DNA of 64,000 nucleotides from Verticillium longisporum. Its lineage: Eukaryota > Ascomycota > Sordariomycetes > Glomerellales > Plectosphaerellaceae. The notes beneath the pieces were generated by a model, which saw only the letters and a program-made list of their open reading frames with translations, did not search any database and was not told the DNA's origin. This document shows positions 1 to 11,627 of the stretch, in pieces. The position numbers and the translations under genes are program-made. How positions within the stretch are numbered: position 1 is the stretch's first letter; every line of letters begins with the position of its first letter. The stretch spans positions 2,480,001 through 2,544,000 of the forward strand of contig JAETXT010000006.1 of assembly GCA_019188255.1 (NCBI GenBank), given 5' to 3'.

Positions 1-1093
1 CGGTAGCTTTATACCAGGCTATAATCCTTCAAAGTACCAGCGACTAGGTCGAGGAAGCCAAACTCGTCTCCTTTCCTCTTAGAGCCATCAATGGTAGAGA
101 AATCGTGGTCGGAGTAAATGCGCGATGCTCGATGCCTGTCTGGCAGCCCTGGTCAACGCAACATCAGAGCAGAATACTCCGCTGCCACACTTCAAGAAGC
201 CAAGAAGCTCCACTGGCTCACGAGGCCTTTGGGTCAGGGTGGGTACGAAGGAAGATCTGCGCTGGGGTAATCAAACTCGGCCGTTTGAGGAAACGAAAGG
301 GCGGTACTAGGACGCAAATAGTAGAAGGCTCGTTGGTGCTGCCACATTGCCGTCTGTGGGAGGGCACCACCAGAGGGGAACTCGTGGGCAGAACCTCTCT
401 GAAGAAGCCTAATTTGAGGTGCATTTGAGATGATCGTCGATATTGTCGATGGCGTCTGTTGGGTTGATGTGCTGTTGTCTGACAGATTGCTATCGACTGG
501 CAGAGGTGGAGGTGGAGAAAGTCACGAAGAGCTGGGAGACGGCGGGCGCTTTGGGCGTTAGGGACCCTGACGCTTGCTCATGTTCCTGGTGGCCTGGCAG
601 CGGCGCCAGAGCGGGACTGCTGATATAAGCACAGCGCTAGCTCTTGAATGCGAGCACCCCACTTCACGACATCACGACTCACGCCATCGCGTCGACAGTC
701 ACCACCTCAACGCCATCACCAAGACACCGTCGACAGCTATACACCCTCATCGCGGTCAGCAGAAGCCACCGTTCCACCACAGCTACCAATCTCCTAGGGC
801 TGGTAGCACGATCTGGCTGAACGCCACCTGGAGATGATTCGCAGTCTGCCGTCCTCGCAACGCCCTTGACTTGCCGTCCATTGGACGCCTTGTCGGTTTC
901 CCCTCTCAGCTCGTCGTCGACCATTTTCCATGTTCTTTCCTGGCCAGACGAAAACCTTTCGGCGGTCATAGTACTATTTTCTGGAACATCAGCCACCAGG
1001 CTTTCAGGAACGCGAACGCTCGCCCAATCGTCATTCGCTGAACATGCTTCTGGCAGCTTCCCACACTCTCCTTCCGCACATCCACTGTGTGCC
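1..1093. other. Upstream region of the RAD57-like gene, no gene recognised
   Basis: Only short, low-complexity reading frames are present on both strands and none resembles a known family. The last few hundred bases presumably contain the promoter and 5' untranslated region of the RAD57-like gene. The longer open frame that runs into that gene from about position 866 begins at a TTG and has no conserved residues before the ATG at 1094, so it is treated as non-coding. Confidence 0.5.
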
Positions 1094-2473
1094 ATGACAG
1101 ATCTCTTTCGCGTCCTGCCGCACTTCCCCGATGGCCCGTTTGCGAACCTCATTCCGGTCCTCGAAAGGAATGGAGTGACGACCGCTGACCTACTCTCCCT
1201 GGACATTGCCGACATTGGGAAACGAACACAGCTCCCATTGTTGGACATTTCCAGGCTCTCCAATGCAGTAGTCGCTACTCTGCACCGAGACCTGGGCGTC
1301 TCGAGGGTTCCAGCAGCGTCACCCTCACCTCTCAAGCGCACCTTGGAGGAACTGACTAATCGACCTTTGCTTATTAGCACGCTCGACGACGACCTGGATA
1401 GGGCTTTGGGCGGTGGCATTCCCACAGGCTACGTGACGGAAATCGCGGGCGAGAGCGGCGTTGGCAAAACTCAGTTCCTTTTGTCTCTTATGCTCGCGGT
1501 TCAGCTTCCTTCACCCCATGGCCTGGGCCGACGTGCTCTCTACATCTCCACCGAAGCACCCCTATCCACCACTAGACTCAGGCAGATCCTAGCATCCAAT
1601 TCTCTGCTTTCGGATCTTTCCGAAGAGGAGCGCCCCACGACAGATGCCATCATCGTGGGCAGTGTCGCTGACCTCGAGTCGCAGGAGCACATACTCCGCT
1701 TCCAGGTTCCCGTCGAAGTCGAACGCAGCAACATCGGCCTTCTTGTTCTGGACTCCGTCGCCGCGAATTACCGCGCTGAATTTGAACGTGGCGTGACTAA
1801 GAATCACGGATCCAACATGGGAGCCCGTTCCAACGAGCTCATAAGGCTGGGGGCTCTCTTACGAGATCTGGCCCAAAAGTACAACCTTGCTGTTGTTGTG
1901 GCTAACCAGGTCGGCGACCGCTTCTCAAGTCCGCTTGTCCCCAGATCATCCCGCATGGCACCACCCCACAGCAGTTATCTGGGCAGAATGACGCAGGAGA
2001 GCCCCCTGGCTTCGAGAAGCAAAGGCCGGCCGCCAGCCGCACCCGAAATGCTTGAGCCGCCGTCCTCGATGGCTGAAGCCTTCCGGTCCAGCATGCCTGA
2101 GCCACCAAGGCTTGATGACTCGGGGCCTCTGGCATTGCCTGCTCTTGAGTTCGACCACCAGCAGAGATGGTTTACCGGATGGGGCGATGATCCTCTAGCC
2201 GATTATAGCCTGAAGACACCGAGTCTGGGGTTGGTGTGGTCGACGCAGATTGCCTGTCGCATAGCCTTATTCAAGCGTGCTGTTTATGGAATGCAGGAGT
2301 ATGCTGGCGACGAAGAGCATGGGAGCCTGCCATCATCGACAAGTTGGCGGCGCTGGATGAAGGTTGTCTTTGCGCCGCATGTGCAGGCGACTGGGCAGGG
2401 GCTGGATGGAGCAGTCGAGTACAGAGTTGCCATGAGAGGGTTGCAGGCTGTGAAGGGGAAAGATGCTGCTTGA
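1094..2473 (+). CDS. RAD57: RAD57-type RecA/Rad51-family recombination mediator
   Basis: Encodes a 459-residue Rad51 paralogue, expected in the nucleus, where Rad57 acts with Rad55 to stabilise Rad51 filaments in homologous recombination. Seen in the sequence: an N-terminal helical region, then the core entry 'GGGIPTG' and a Walker A loop GESGVGKT at residues 119-126. A Walker B-like strand 'IGLLVLDS' lies near 214-221 and is followed by 'VVVANQVGD'. The C-terminal 'TPSLGLVWSTQIACRIAL' is typical of Rad57/XRCC3-like proteins. The length matches yeast Rad57 (about 460). No intron is needed. The ATG at 1094 is chosen because conserved sequence starts there. A Ser/Pro-rich insert at roughly residues 280-350 is probably disordered. 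XRCC3 is the main alternative name, and the family placement is secure. Confidence 0.88.
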   Translation: MTDLFRVLPHFPDGPFANLIPVLERNGVTTADLLSLDIADIGKRTQLPLLDISRLSNAVVATLHRDLGVSRVPAASPSPLKRTLEELTNRPLLISTLDDDLDRALGGGIPTGYVTEIAGESGVGKTQFLLSLMLAVQLPSPHGLGRRALYISTEAPLSTTRLRQILASNSLLSDLSEEERPTTDAIIVGSVADLESQEHILRFQVPVEVERSNIGLLVLDSVAANYRAEFERGVTKNHGSNMGARSNELIRLGALLRDLAQKYNLAVVVANQVGDRFSSPLVPRSSRMAPPHSSYLGRMTQESPLASRSKGRPPAAPEMLEPPSSMAEAFRSSMPEPPRLDDSGPLALPALEFDHQQRWFTGWGDDPLADYSLKTPSLGLVWSTQIACRIALFKRAVYGMQEYAGDEEHGSLPSSTSWRRWMKVVFAPHVQATGQGLDGAVEYRVAMRGLQAVKGKDAA

Positions 2474-3093
2474 ATACTACTGGATGGCAAACCTGGAACA
2501 CTGGAAACTCAATTGCGAAGCAGAGTCATTCAGATATGTTCATTCATGAACTTGTTCAACGTCATGCATGAGGTAGACACAGTCATCCATAGTCCTTCTT
2601 CAGTGACTGCCAGTGATGCAATGCTCGCATCAGACACAGCCAACAAAGGCAAACCCATGAGGCGTCGAGTCAGCAACGTGCCATGTGCCATGTGCTCATC
2701 AGATCGGCCAGGGCCGAAACAAGGCGATAAACTGTACAGATAAGAGAGTACGTATCGAGAGACGCCCCAGCACCATCACGTGTTTCGAGTCGAACAGCGC
2801 TAGCGTCCCACCACGGCTGTCGATTGGTCCCCTGACCGTTTGTCTCTTGGGGGTTCTGGCAGTGAACCAGTGAACGGCTGTGCTTGACGTAGCAGCCTGT
2901 CTGCCAACCTAAACCTGACTGCCTTTCGCCTTTGCCTTTCCGACGCTGGCTCACTTGACCTCTACCACGACACCTCATCACGACGGCCTTTTAATCCATC
3001 GCCCCTCCCCCAAGACGACCGACTTTGCGTTCTCTGCGCACCCATACAACAATCACACCACGACGATAGTTTCCAGTCTTTCCGACCGCCATC

Positions 3094-4126
3094 ATGAACC
3101 CCGAGTGGTACGTGGCCCCCCTTTGCGTTTGCGATGGGCCTGCCAGCCCACTTCGAAGAAAGCGCCAAGCTGACCATTTGTCTACAGAGTTTCCATCATT
3201 CCCTCAAACCGCCGACCGAAACAAATCGATCGACTGTCCGCAAAACGACGCGACTCTCTCGACTAATGCGATACTAGATACGATTACCTCTTCAAGCTCC
3301 TCCTCATCGGTGACTCCGGTGTTGGAAAGTCTTGCCTGCTGCTCCGTTTCGCCGACGACACCTACACCGAGTCTTACATCTCTACCATTGGTGTCGACTT
3401 CGTACGATGCTTTGCCCTCCCATATAACGACATGAAAAGACCATCGCTGACGTTGGGCGCAGAAAATCCGCACGATAGAGCTTGACGGAAAGACGGTGAA
3501 GCTGCAGATTGTGAGTTTGGCCCGAACCATTACCTGACCTTGATCAGTCGACTGCTCGATGTGATGGACTTGCTGACGTGCCGTAAAGTGGGATACCGCC
3601 GGCCAGGAGCGCTTCCGAACCATCACTTCGTCTTACTACCGTGGCGCCCACGGCATCTGCGTCGTGTACGATGTCACCGACATGGACTCGTTCAACAACG
3701 TCAAGCAGTGGCTGCAGGAGATCGACCGCTACGCCACTGAGGGTGTTAACAAGCTGCTTGTTGGCAATAAGAGCGATATGGCCGATAAGAAGGTCGTCGA
3801 GTACACCGTTGCCAAGGTATGGAGTCTCCTCCACCGGTTGCATGTGACATCAAGTCGTTGCGCAGATCCATTGCGTTGTGTCAGCTCGGTTTTCAGATGT
3901 GGACTTGGTGCTGACATACTTCTTCCAGGAATTTGCCGACAGCCTCGGCATTCCCTTCCTCGAGACTTCGGCCAAGAACGCGAGCAACGTCGAGCAGGCG
4001 TTCCTCACCATGGCGCGCCAGATCAAGGAGCGCATGGGCACCACAACCGCCAACAACGAGAAGCGCAGCGTCCAGGTCGGCCCCGGCCAGAACGTCTCTT
4101 CCTCGCCGAGCGGCGGATGCTGCTAA
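3094..4126 (+). CDS. YPT1: Rab GTPase YPT1 (Rab1), five exons
   Basis: Exons are 3094-3104, 3278-3401, 3463-3510, 3589-3816 and 3929-4126. They total 609 nt and give 202 residues. Rab1/Ypt1 controls ER-to-Golgi transport and autophagosome formation. Visible motifs are G1 GDSGVGKS (residues 15-22), the effector loop STIGVDF, switch [15 protein letters not shown] and the SAK loop. The C-terminus ends in Cys-Cys, the double geranylgeranylation signal. The N-terminus [15 protein letters not shown] and the '[13 protein letters not shown]' stretch identify Rab1 rather than Sec4/Rab8. The first exon has only 11 coding bases and must end before GTGGTA to give Glu-Tyr at the junction. The overlapping, more canonical GTACGT three bases downstream would create an immediate TGA. 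The intron branch-like sequence ctaat is visible near 3262. No frame breaks. Confidence 0.95.
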
Positions 4127-5815
4127 ACGGCTCACTTGATGGCTTTGCCTGAAGTCGCCCCATTTTCTTTAACTCCTCCCCGAATTCCTTTAATTGGCAT
4201 GGAAGCGGAAGGTCTTCTCTTCTCCCCATCGGTGGGCAGAAGGGAGGATCATACAGCCGAGCAAGGACGAGACGGAGACCAACTGGGGATAGAGAGGCAG
4301 ACTCTCAAGAGGTGTTGTGGGAATTGGTTTGGGATCTGGCACCGGGCTGCGTCGTTCGCTTTTTCTTGCCATGCTGCTGCGCTCCTGCTTTTCCGTGTCT
4401 TTTCTGTCGCGCATAGATGAATCATGTTCACTTGGATCCGCCCCGTCAGCTGGGCCGTTGTTTCGTTCTCGTTATGGGGAGAGTTTTGCATCGTGACGAC
4501 CGGGCCATGTCAACGACGAGGCGGTTAGAGGTTGTCGGCGTGATGCGCCGGCCAAAAGGACCCCTTGCTCCTAGTCATCCCCTTGGCTGCGAACGTGAGC
4601 GCTTCGCTGCTCTTATAGCAACGGTCCGGCGGCGGGTTCACGGGATCAGCAATGCAGGGCATGGGTTTTCTAACTCTCCAGCCGCTCCTGATTCTCTTTC
4701 TGACACTTGCTTTGCGATTTTTGTGCTTGCTGTGTATTGGGAGTAGGTCACTTAATGTGGAGAACGATATTTGGTCGCTGATGAGAGACCTTATGTGTGA
4801 CCTCGCTTGCCTTGGTTTGATCACGATCAGCGGTTTAAGCTGAAGGATATGGGTCTTTTTGAGTGTCGTCGGTAAGTAGCGCCTGTTAGAGAAGACTTTT
4901 GCGCATCTTCTAGTACTTGGTCACATCACGTAGAGAGTTGTTCAACTCAAAGACAGGCAGCCCACGAGAACCCCTCGGTCCCGCGGGCAGTCGTCTAGAG
5001 CGGTTTCTTACTAGTCAGGAAACCACCAGGCTGGTCGGAATTATTTCTTAGGCAAGCTTGACGGAGCAATGCTGTAGTGCAACAGGAAACAATGAATCCC
5101 TTTGGTTGAGGACAGATCTGACAGGTCGAGGGTCCGTCAGAGGGGTCTCGGATGCCAGCGCATTGAAGGCGTGATACCGATACTCTTCGCTCGTGAGGAG
5201 GCTATGAATGGCTTGGCAGCTGTTGTTGTAATACCTGGGGAGTTGAAACAAGAAATCGAATCCCTATGTCTTACTACCCTGCCTATTACGTCTTTCACAT
5301 TTGCCTGCCCCGAGTAGTCATTGCTCGCACAGACCGCAGCATCGGTAACTCGCCGATCTGAAAGTCGAAGCTGAACTATAAACAGTCGTGAATGAGCTAT
5401 GGGACCACATCTGGAAGCTCACTTATGGTGTACATTGGTTGCCTGAACCCCACCATCGTTGCATTTCGATCTTTCAATCAACAGAACGACTGCTGAGTCT
5501 GTAAATACGGATGGCCAGGAAAACAGAGGTGATCCATTTCATGATGTAGAGCAGTATTGATATTGTCTCACTTCTTCCTCTCTAAACTGAAAACACCATT
5601 AATGCGAAATCATAAGCCAGTCTTCGTCGTGTCAGAGCTCCCATGCGACCCGACTTCGGTTCCAGCAAGAGCGTAGAAGATCTGGGTCTCACAAGCCAAT
5701 CGACTGCACAATGTGGGGCCAAACGCACCTCCCACCATGGACCCAAGATGGACAGTTTCACTGACCACGACATCAGCCATCATTCAACACAGCACCAGTC
5801 TCAGTACAAATCACC
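4127..5815. other. Intergenic region between YPT1 and the NMNAT-like gene
   Basis: About 1.7 kb with no reading frame that resembles a protein family on either strand. It should hold the YPT1 3' untranslated region and the promoter of the adenylyltransferase gene. I see no tRNA, repeat or transposon signature. Confidence 0.5.
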
Positions 5816-6650
5816 ATGTCTGACCCTTCGCGTCAGCAGCTTCTGCAAATATTCAAGGCTCAGCTCACGGCCTTTCAGCAGAGTCGCGATGCCTTCACCG
5901 TCTTCTCGGAGATAACCCCGCCCTCCTCTCCATCCACACCACCAAAGACACTCATCGTCCTCGACTCGTCCTTCAACCCGCCAACGGTAGCACACCTGCG
6001 CATGGCCGCCTCGGCCATACGCGCTGCCTCTCACGCCATCGCAGATACCCGCGTGCTGCTCCTCCTCGCGGTGAACAATGCCGACAAGGCGCCGCAGCCC
6101 GTCGCCTTCCCCACGCGCATGGCGCTGATGCAGCACTTTGCGCTCGACCTCACGGACGCCATCGAGGGCGACGGCGTCGCGGTCGACCTTGGTCTCACGA
6201 CGCTGCCGTACTTTCCAGACAAGAGCGCGGCCATTGCGGACGAGGGCCGGTACGGGGACGCCGAGCAGGTGTTCCTGGCGGGCTACGACACGCTCGTGCG
6301 GATCTTTGACCCGAAATACTATCCTGGCGGCATGGCCCAGGCGCTCGGGCCGTTCCTGGACAGAGCAAAGGTGCGCATCACGATGCGGGTCGGCGGCGAT
6401 TGGGGTGGAAAGGGGAGCAGGAGGGTTATCTCGCAGGTCTGAGGGACGGGGGTTCGAGCAGGCGGGCGGGCGGCGAGAGTGGGCCGAGCGAGTTGAGCTG
6501 GTGGATGGCGACGAAGAGGTTGTCAGCAGCACCAGGGTGAGGCAGGCGCTGAAGGGGCGTGAGGCTGCAGACGAGAAGGTGGTGGACAAGTTCATCACGC
6601 CAGCCGTCAGAGAATGGGTTCTCGAAGAGAAACTGTATCAGGACGAATGA
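5816..6650 (+). CDS. Nicotinamide/nicotinate-nucleotide adenylyltransferase-like protein (POF1-type), two frame breaks
   Basis: Predicted to transfer AMP from ATP to a nicotinamide-type mononucleotide (NAD synthesis or salvage) or a related substrate. The nucleotidyltransferase signature SFNPPTVAHLRM (residues 52-63) is the HxGH-like nucleotide loop. The second signature, SSTRVR, sits near the C-terminus in the frame used after 6453. The reading frame stops at 6442 if read literally. The conserved sequence EQEGYLAGLRDGG and then GFEQAGGRREW continue in the next two frames. Adding one G to the run at 6412-6415 and one to the run at 6448-6452 makes one continuous protein. The span (835 nt) is two bases short of a multiple of three, giving 278 residues when corrected. 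Sequencing undercall is the likeliest cause. A genuine pseudogene is the alternative. Confidence 0.8.
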
Positions 6651-9156
6651 CATGGTGCATCATGGGAGCAGTGTTCACAACGAGGTTTCAAGAAAACCAT
6701 GCGTGTAGAGCAGGCTGGAACAAAGCGTGAGCAACATGCTGAGTTTCTCTGATCAGGTGTATAGACGTCAAGGTAGGAAGGTAGTCGAAGACTGAAGCAG
6801 CGTACTCCTTCTCGACACTGCGAATCAACCACCACAAACTATGAAAATAAACCGCAAGAATACACCACAAGCTTGATTTCGCCCCTGAATCCAGGTGAAC
6901 CCGGATCTTAGCCCCATACATGGCCGAAAAAAACTTTGCAGGATGAAAATACTTCTTCCGAGTCGTTGCAGACAAGAAATTTCACGATTTGAGATAAGAT
7001 AGGGACCAGCACGTACCATGTTGCATCTGCCACCCAATTCTGCAGCACGATTTTGCGTTGCCCACCATTCATTGGCCAGAAGCGTGCGCTGATTCTGCCA
7101 GTTCTGCCCCACCAGACCGCCGTCAGACCTCTATATAATGTGACGGCCCAGCGCTGCCTTTTACCTTTTTCTTCTTTTTTCCTCATGTCGACAATACTTC
7201 AGTAAGCCACCCCCCTACTAGGAGCACCACCAGCGCCCGCACACGGTTACCTCGCAAGACAGCCGCTAATCCCTTCCTCAGGAGAATCATTTCTATAGTA
7301 TTCGACCTACTCTGGGTTCTCCAAAAGAGCCACAGATCCCACCCTGGTTGATGATTGATATCCTCGACACCCTAGAGTGAATGGCTCTGGTTGCCCTCGC
7401 ACTGCCTGCAAAGGTGGCGGCTCTTGCCCTTCTCGGGTGAGCTGTATAAGAGGGCGTTTGATGATCTCGTCCCTGCTTCGCGGTCTTGCCCTTGGGCGCG
7501 CGGGCGGGGTGGGTGTTGACGGACGTCTGACAGGCGTGTTCTTTTCTATCTTTTCATTACCACTGGGCTCGTCCCGGTTGTGAAGAAGAGATGTTTCCGT
7601 TCAATTGTGACCACAATCAATACACGTGTTTAATGTCAGTGATCTCACTCTGCCTGTCAGGCGGGACACGAAGTACGCAAGTTTTCTCGCCCTGAAATCC
7701 AAAGGCGGAGTGATATAATCGACAAAAAGAAGATTCAACTGGTTTTCAAGGAACCATGCTTATCAGACTTTGCAGCTTATCATCCTCTGTGTTCGGTTGC
7801 CATGGCTCCGCTCAGACTCCGTCGTAAAGCTCTGCCTCCGCACTTTGCACCCTCACGAACCTGCCTCCAAAATGGACGCAAACGAGGGCCAGACATATAT
7901 GTTTATGTCGCTTCAGCATAACACACTCCTTCACTGCGGTTGGATCTCTCGAATCGGACGATTGTGGAAGCACATGTCTCCCTTGCAATCACCGTGTCCA
8001 GCCCAAGATGAAAGCTTCGTCAGGACAAGCTCCCCAAGTCCACCTTCGTCGAACAATCTCGGAGGTTCCCCGACCTGCGCTACCACAAGCGCCGCAACCC
8101 CCCTTGCTATCCCCGTTGCTGACGTTCCAGCTTGATGTGACTGGCTCCCCCAAGCATCATGGTGGCCCTCAATGTTACCTTTAGCCCAGGCTACCCCAGG
8201 CTCCCCGCAGCAAGGACGGTCTGAAAGCATGAGCTCCGCTGGCTCCCTCGCCAACCATGCAACCCAGCGAAGGAACGTTTTGCGGCTCCAGAGCTAGTAG
8301 CTCGGTTTACGAGGATTGAGCTCAACTCAGCCGAGGGTCTGGATCGACCTACGAGGAGAACATGGTAGAGAAAAGGGGGCACAGCTCAGGGCCGGTCGAT
8401 GGCGGAGTTGCCGAGTCCGTTATTTCCCGCTCGGTCCGTGAGGGGACGGAGCGGTAGCCGGGCGGTGACCCCCACTCTACTCGAGTGACCCGGATGCTTG
8501 ATCCTCGTAAGGCAAACGGCGGGAACGACGAGAGCTCAAAGGAAGGTCAGACTGGAGCTGTGATTGGCGAGGAAAAGTAGAGGATTGATAAGGGCCAATG
8601 CTGATGATACCCTCAACGGGAATGTGCAGCGAGGGGTTGTTCAGTGCACGGAACGGTGCTACGGAGGGCTATTATTGTGGATAGGGGCACACTAAGTCGA
8701 GCATGTGCCACATCGATCTGCGACCTTGAAAGTAGAACAAAACGCAGGCCGGTGACGTCTTGATGTCATGTCTGAGGTGATCGTCACGGAGCCTAACCGC
8801 CAGGGACAGCTGTAAAACGACAAACATCGACATCAGCAGGGCAGGCGCCACTGGCGAGCGAGTCGCGCTACAACAAAGGCAGGCATGCCCCTCGTGTCGT
8901 GGAAGGCACAGTGCGACCAGCGCCTGCTCCCCCTCATGTAGCGGGTCTGTCCGGGGGACTAGTGCGGGGCTTGGGGCGCTGTGGTGGTGCCTTTTGGGGT
9001 TCCTCCCTTCCTAATCACTCATCACTCACGACAGCCACGGGCCAGAACAAGATTTGGATCTTGCTGTGCTTTCTCAACAGCAACCCCCCCCGCGCACGGC
9101 GTTTGCGACCATCGTCTTTTATCCCCCAAGACCATCATCGCCATCTCTTCCATTGA
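6651..9156. other. Gene-poor region upstream of the Zn2Cys6 regulator
   Basis: About 2.5 kb without a supportable gene. Around 8403-8450 there are several CGG/CCG triplets, including a CGG-N11-CCG arrangement (8403-8419). Such triplets are the type of half-site bound by zinc binuclear cluster proteins, but the sequence is GC-rich and the match may be chance. The proximal few hundred bases should contain the promoter of the regulator beginning at 9157. Confidence 0.45.
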
Positions 9157-11627
9157 ATGAGGACTCTTAAGAAAAGCGCCTTCTCGTGTGAACCATGCCG
9201 TCGACGCAAGGTCCGTCACCTCTTGTCCTTGCCGTCCCTTGCCCGGACAAACCGCCCCCGCTTCTCGGCCAACCTCCGGACCTGAGAGAAATCGAGAGAA
9301 CTTGTGCAGTGAACTGACCATCACCACAGGTCAAGTGTGGCGGCGAGCAGCCAACATGCAACAGATGCGCCGCCCGCCTTGAAGATTGTGTTTACAAGCT
9401 GTGAGAGACAAGCAACGCTGCCATCGACGCAAAGACAGGCATCAGCGGCATTGAGACCACTGACCGTCGCATTAGAAACCCAACACTGTCATACACTGCC
9501 CGCCTGGAGCAGCGCATCAAGGAGCTCGAGTCTCAACTCGCCCTCGCACGCGCCGACCTCCCAGCGCCCACGGAGCAGCGTTTCCAGACATCTTCGCCTC
9601 CCAACACCTCGCGCAGCCATTCCGTGACGCCGGACCCTCTCGGCCTGGAGCCCGGCTATGAGGACTTTGTCAGCGAGAGCTTCAAGGGCTTGACCGTTGA
9701 CGAAAAGGGAGGCATTACCTACCACGGTACCACTAGCTTTTTCAACTTCCCGATGATCGCCCACCCGGCTTCCGAGGCCTGTCCTCGTCGTTGAACCAGG
9801 TGACCAAGCGCCGGGAGCGCCTCGTCGCCAATGCCTGGCAGCAGCGTGCGCTGGAGAACCTGTCTGATATTCCCGTGAGTTTGACCTGCAACGCGTTCCT
9901 GTCTACCCCTTGATTTGTGCTCGCCGCGAGGCTTCTTCCTGCCATGCCGCTGACACCCTGCAGGAACCATTTCAATATCTCCTTAACGTTCATTGGTGCT
10001 GGATTCAGCCGCTCTTCAACTTCATCTACCGGCCCGCGTTCACACGCGATCTGCAGACACTCGGCCCGTACTACTCTCATACCTTGATGAATGCTGTCCT
10101 ATCGCACTCTATCCGCTGGGGCCGAAGCGATCCCGCGACTAAGAAGATTCTCGACGAATCATACGAGGGGGGTGCCATCTTCGGAAAACATGCTCGAAGT
10201 ATGCTGTTCGACGAGTTGAGTCAGGGTCAATACTCCATCCCGACCGTTCAGACGTTGCTTCTCCTCAGTGCCCAAGAATGTAGTGTGGGCAACAGCGCAC
10301 AGGCTTGGATCTACAGTGGTCTAGCCTTCCGCATTATTGATCACCTTGGTATCTGCGTTGACGGCCAGCGATATCCTGGTTCTGTGCAACTGAGTGAGGA
10401 AGATGTCGAGATTCGCCATCGCGTATTCTGGAGCTGTTACTTCTGGGACAAGATGATCAGTCTGTATCTCGGCCGCTCGCCTTCCCTCCAACAGTCTTCA
10501 GTGTCACCACCCCAGATCATGCGTGAGTTTATTTGTTACGAGGACGACCTGTGCTACCATACTGATTGCTCTTGTTAGTTGACGATTCGTCCGAAACTGA
10601 GACTTGGTCGCCGTTTGGCATGGTCCCCGAGGGAGGGTGGAAATACCCACCCTCGCCAGCCCACTCAATCACATGTTTTATGAATGTGTGCCAGCTGTCG
10701 CAGATCTTCAACGAGATCCTCGTCCACATGTATGATCCTGTACGGCCCAATAGTCAGGCAGAGATGCAGGAGTGTCTGGTCGATCAGGAGATTGCTCTGC
10801 AGGACTGGTGGGAAGAGTTGCCTTTGCATCTGAAGATCAACACAACATCACTGCCATCCCTGGCTCCTCCGTCGCACATTATCAGCTTGAAGTGAGTTGC
10901 TTGCCATGCGTGAGTTTACGAGTGCGTCTAATAATATCCAGCACGTTATATCACACGTTCAAGATTCTACTCTACCGGCCCATGCTGTCACAAAGAAACA
11001 GTGTTGCGGCAGATGACCTCGAGCCTATCCAGAACTATCTCGTCGAGTGTGTCACGTCCGCGACGTCTATCCTATCAATCTTCGACCTCTTCTGCAGGTC
11101 ATTCGGCATTGACCAGTGCGTCCTGTCGATATCCTACAGTGTCTACATCGCCGCTTCTATATTCCTCCTCCAGGTCCAGTCGAATGTCGACGATGCGCAG
11201 GCGCTGCGCCGACTTGAGTACTGTGTCCGTAGTCTGAGCCAAGTCAAGCGGATCAACCCAGGTATGTGCCTTCTAGACTCTCTCCTCATGAGGACCGTAA
11301 GACTAACAGTGCACCTTAGTTATTGGAAGCGCTCTTACCCTCATCACGAAAGAACTTGTCAGTCTTGGTATCGACGTCGACGCACTTGGTTTGACCAATG
11401 CACCCACGACTCCTCCAATGTCGAGCTTTGGGATTCCGTCAGCATTGTTTGGAGAGGTGCCACTTGGCCCCATGTCCGACACCCAGACTGCGCAAATTCC
11501 TAACCCGCCCCATCTGCCTTTTCTCGAGACTTTCGGCGCGGAAGGGTTCCACGTGAACCCCGACGTCTTCCAGACCATGTCGTCTCTTGAACCCCTGAGC
11601 GTCCGGATGGGCGCCATCCACGAATGA
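9157..11627 (+). CDS. Zn2Cys6 transcription factor with fungal-specific regulatory domain, seven exons
   Basis: Exons are 9157-9210, 9330-9400, 9476-9874, 9964-10522, 10579-10891, 10942-11261 and 11320-11627. The DNA-binding cluster spans the first junction: CEPCRRRK, then VKCGGEQPTCNRCAARLEDC, a perfect C-X2-C-X6-C-X6-C-X2-C-X6-C. It is followed by 'YTARLEQRIKELESQLA', a short coiled coil likely used for dimerisation. The central part carries the fungal_trans type regulatory domain (for example 'NVHWCWIQPLFNFIYRPAF', 'IYSGLAFRIIDHLGI', 'RHRVFWSCYFWDKM'). Exon 3 needs one extra base near the CCC run at 9749-9751. The exon sum of 2024 nt is exactly one short of a multiple of three, giving 674 residues when corrected. 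The fold resembles regulators often labelled NirA-like in databases, but the target genes cannot be inferred. Confidence 0.88.

Noticed and set aside
1..866. Small overlapping frames at the left edge as a gene end
   Set aside because: None shows conserved sequence or plausible splice structure, so a partial gene cannot be supported.
8403..8419. CGG-N11-CCG site as a zinc-cluster autoregulatory element
   Set aside because: It fits the Gal4-type spacing, but it is a single match in GC-rich DNA about 740 bases from the gene, so it is not distinguishable from chance.
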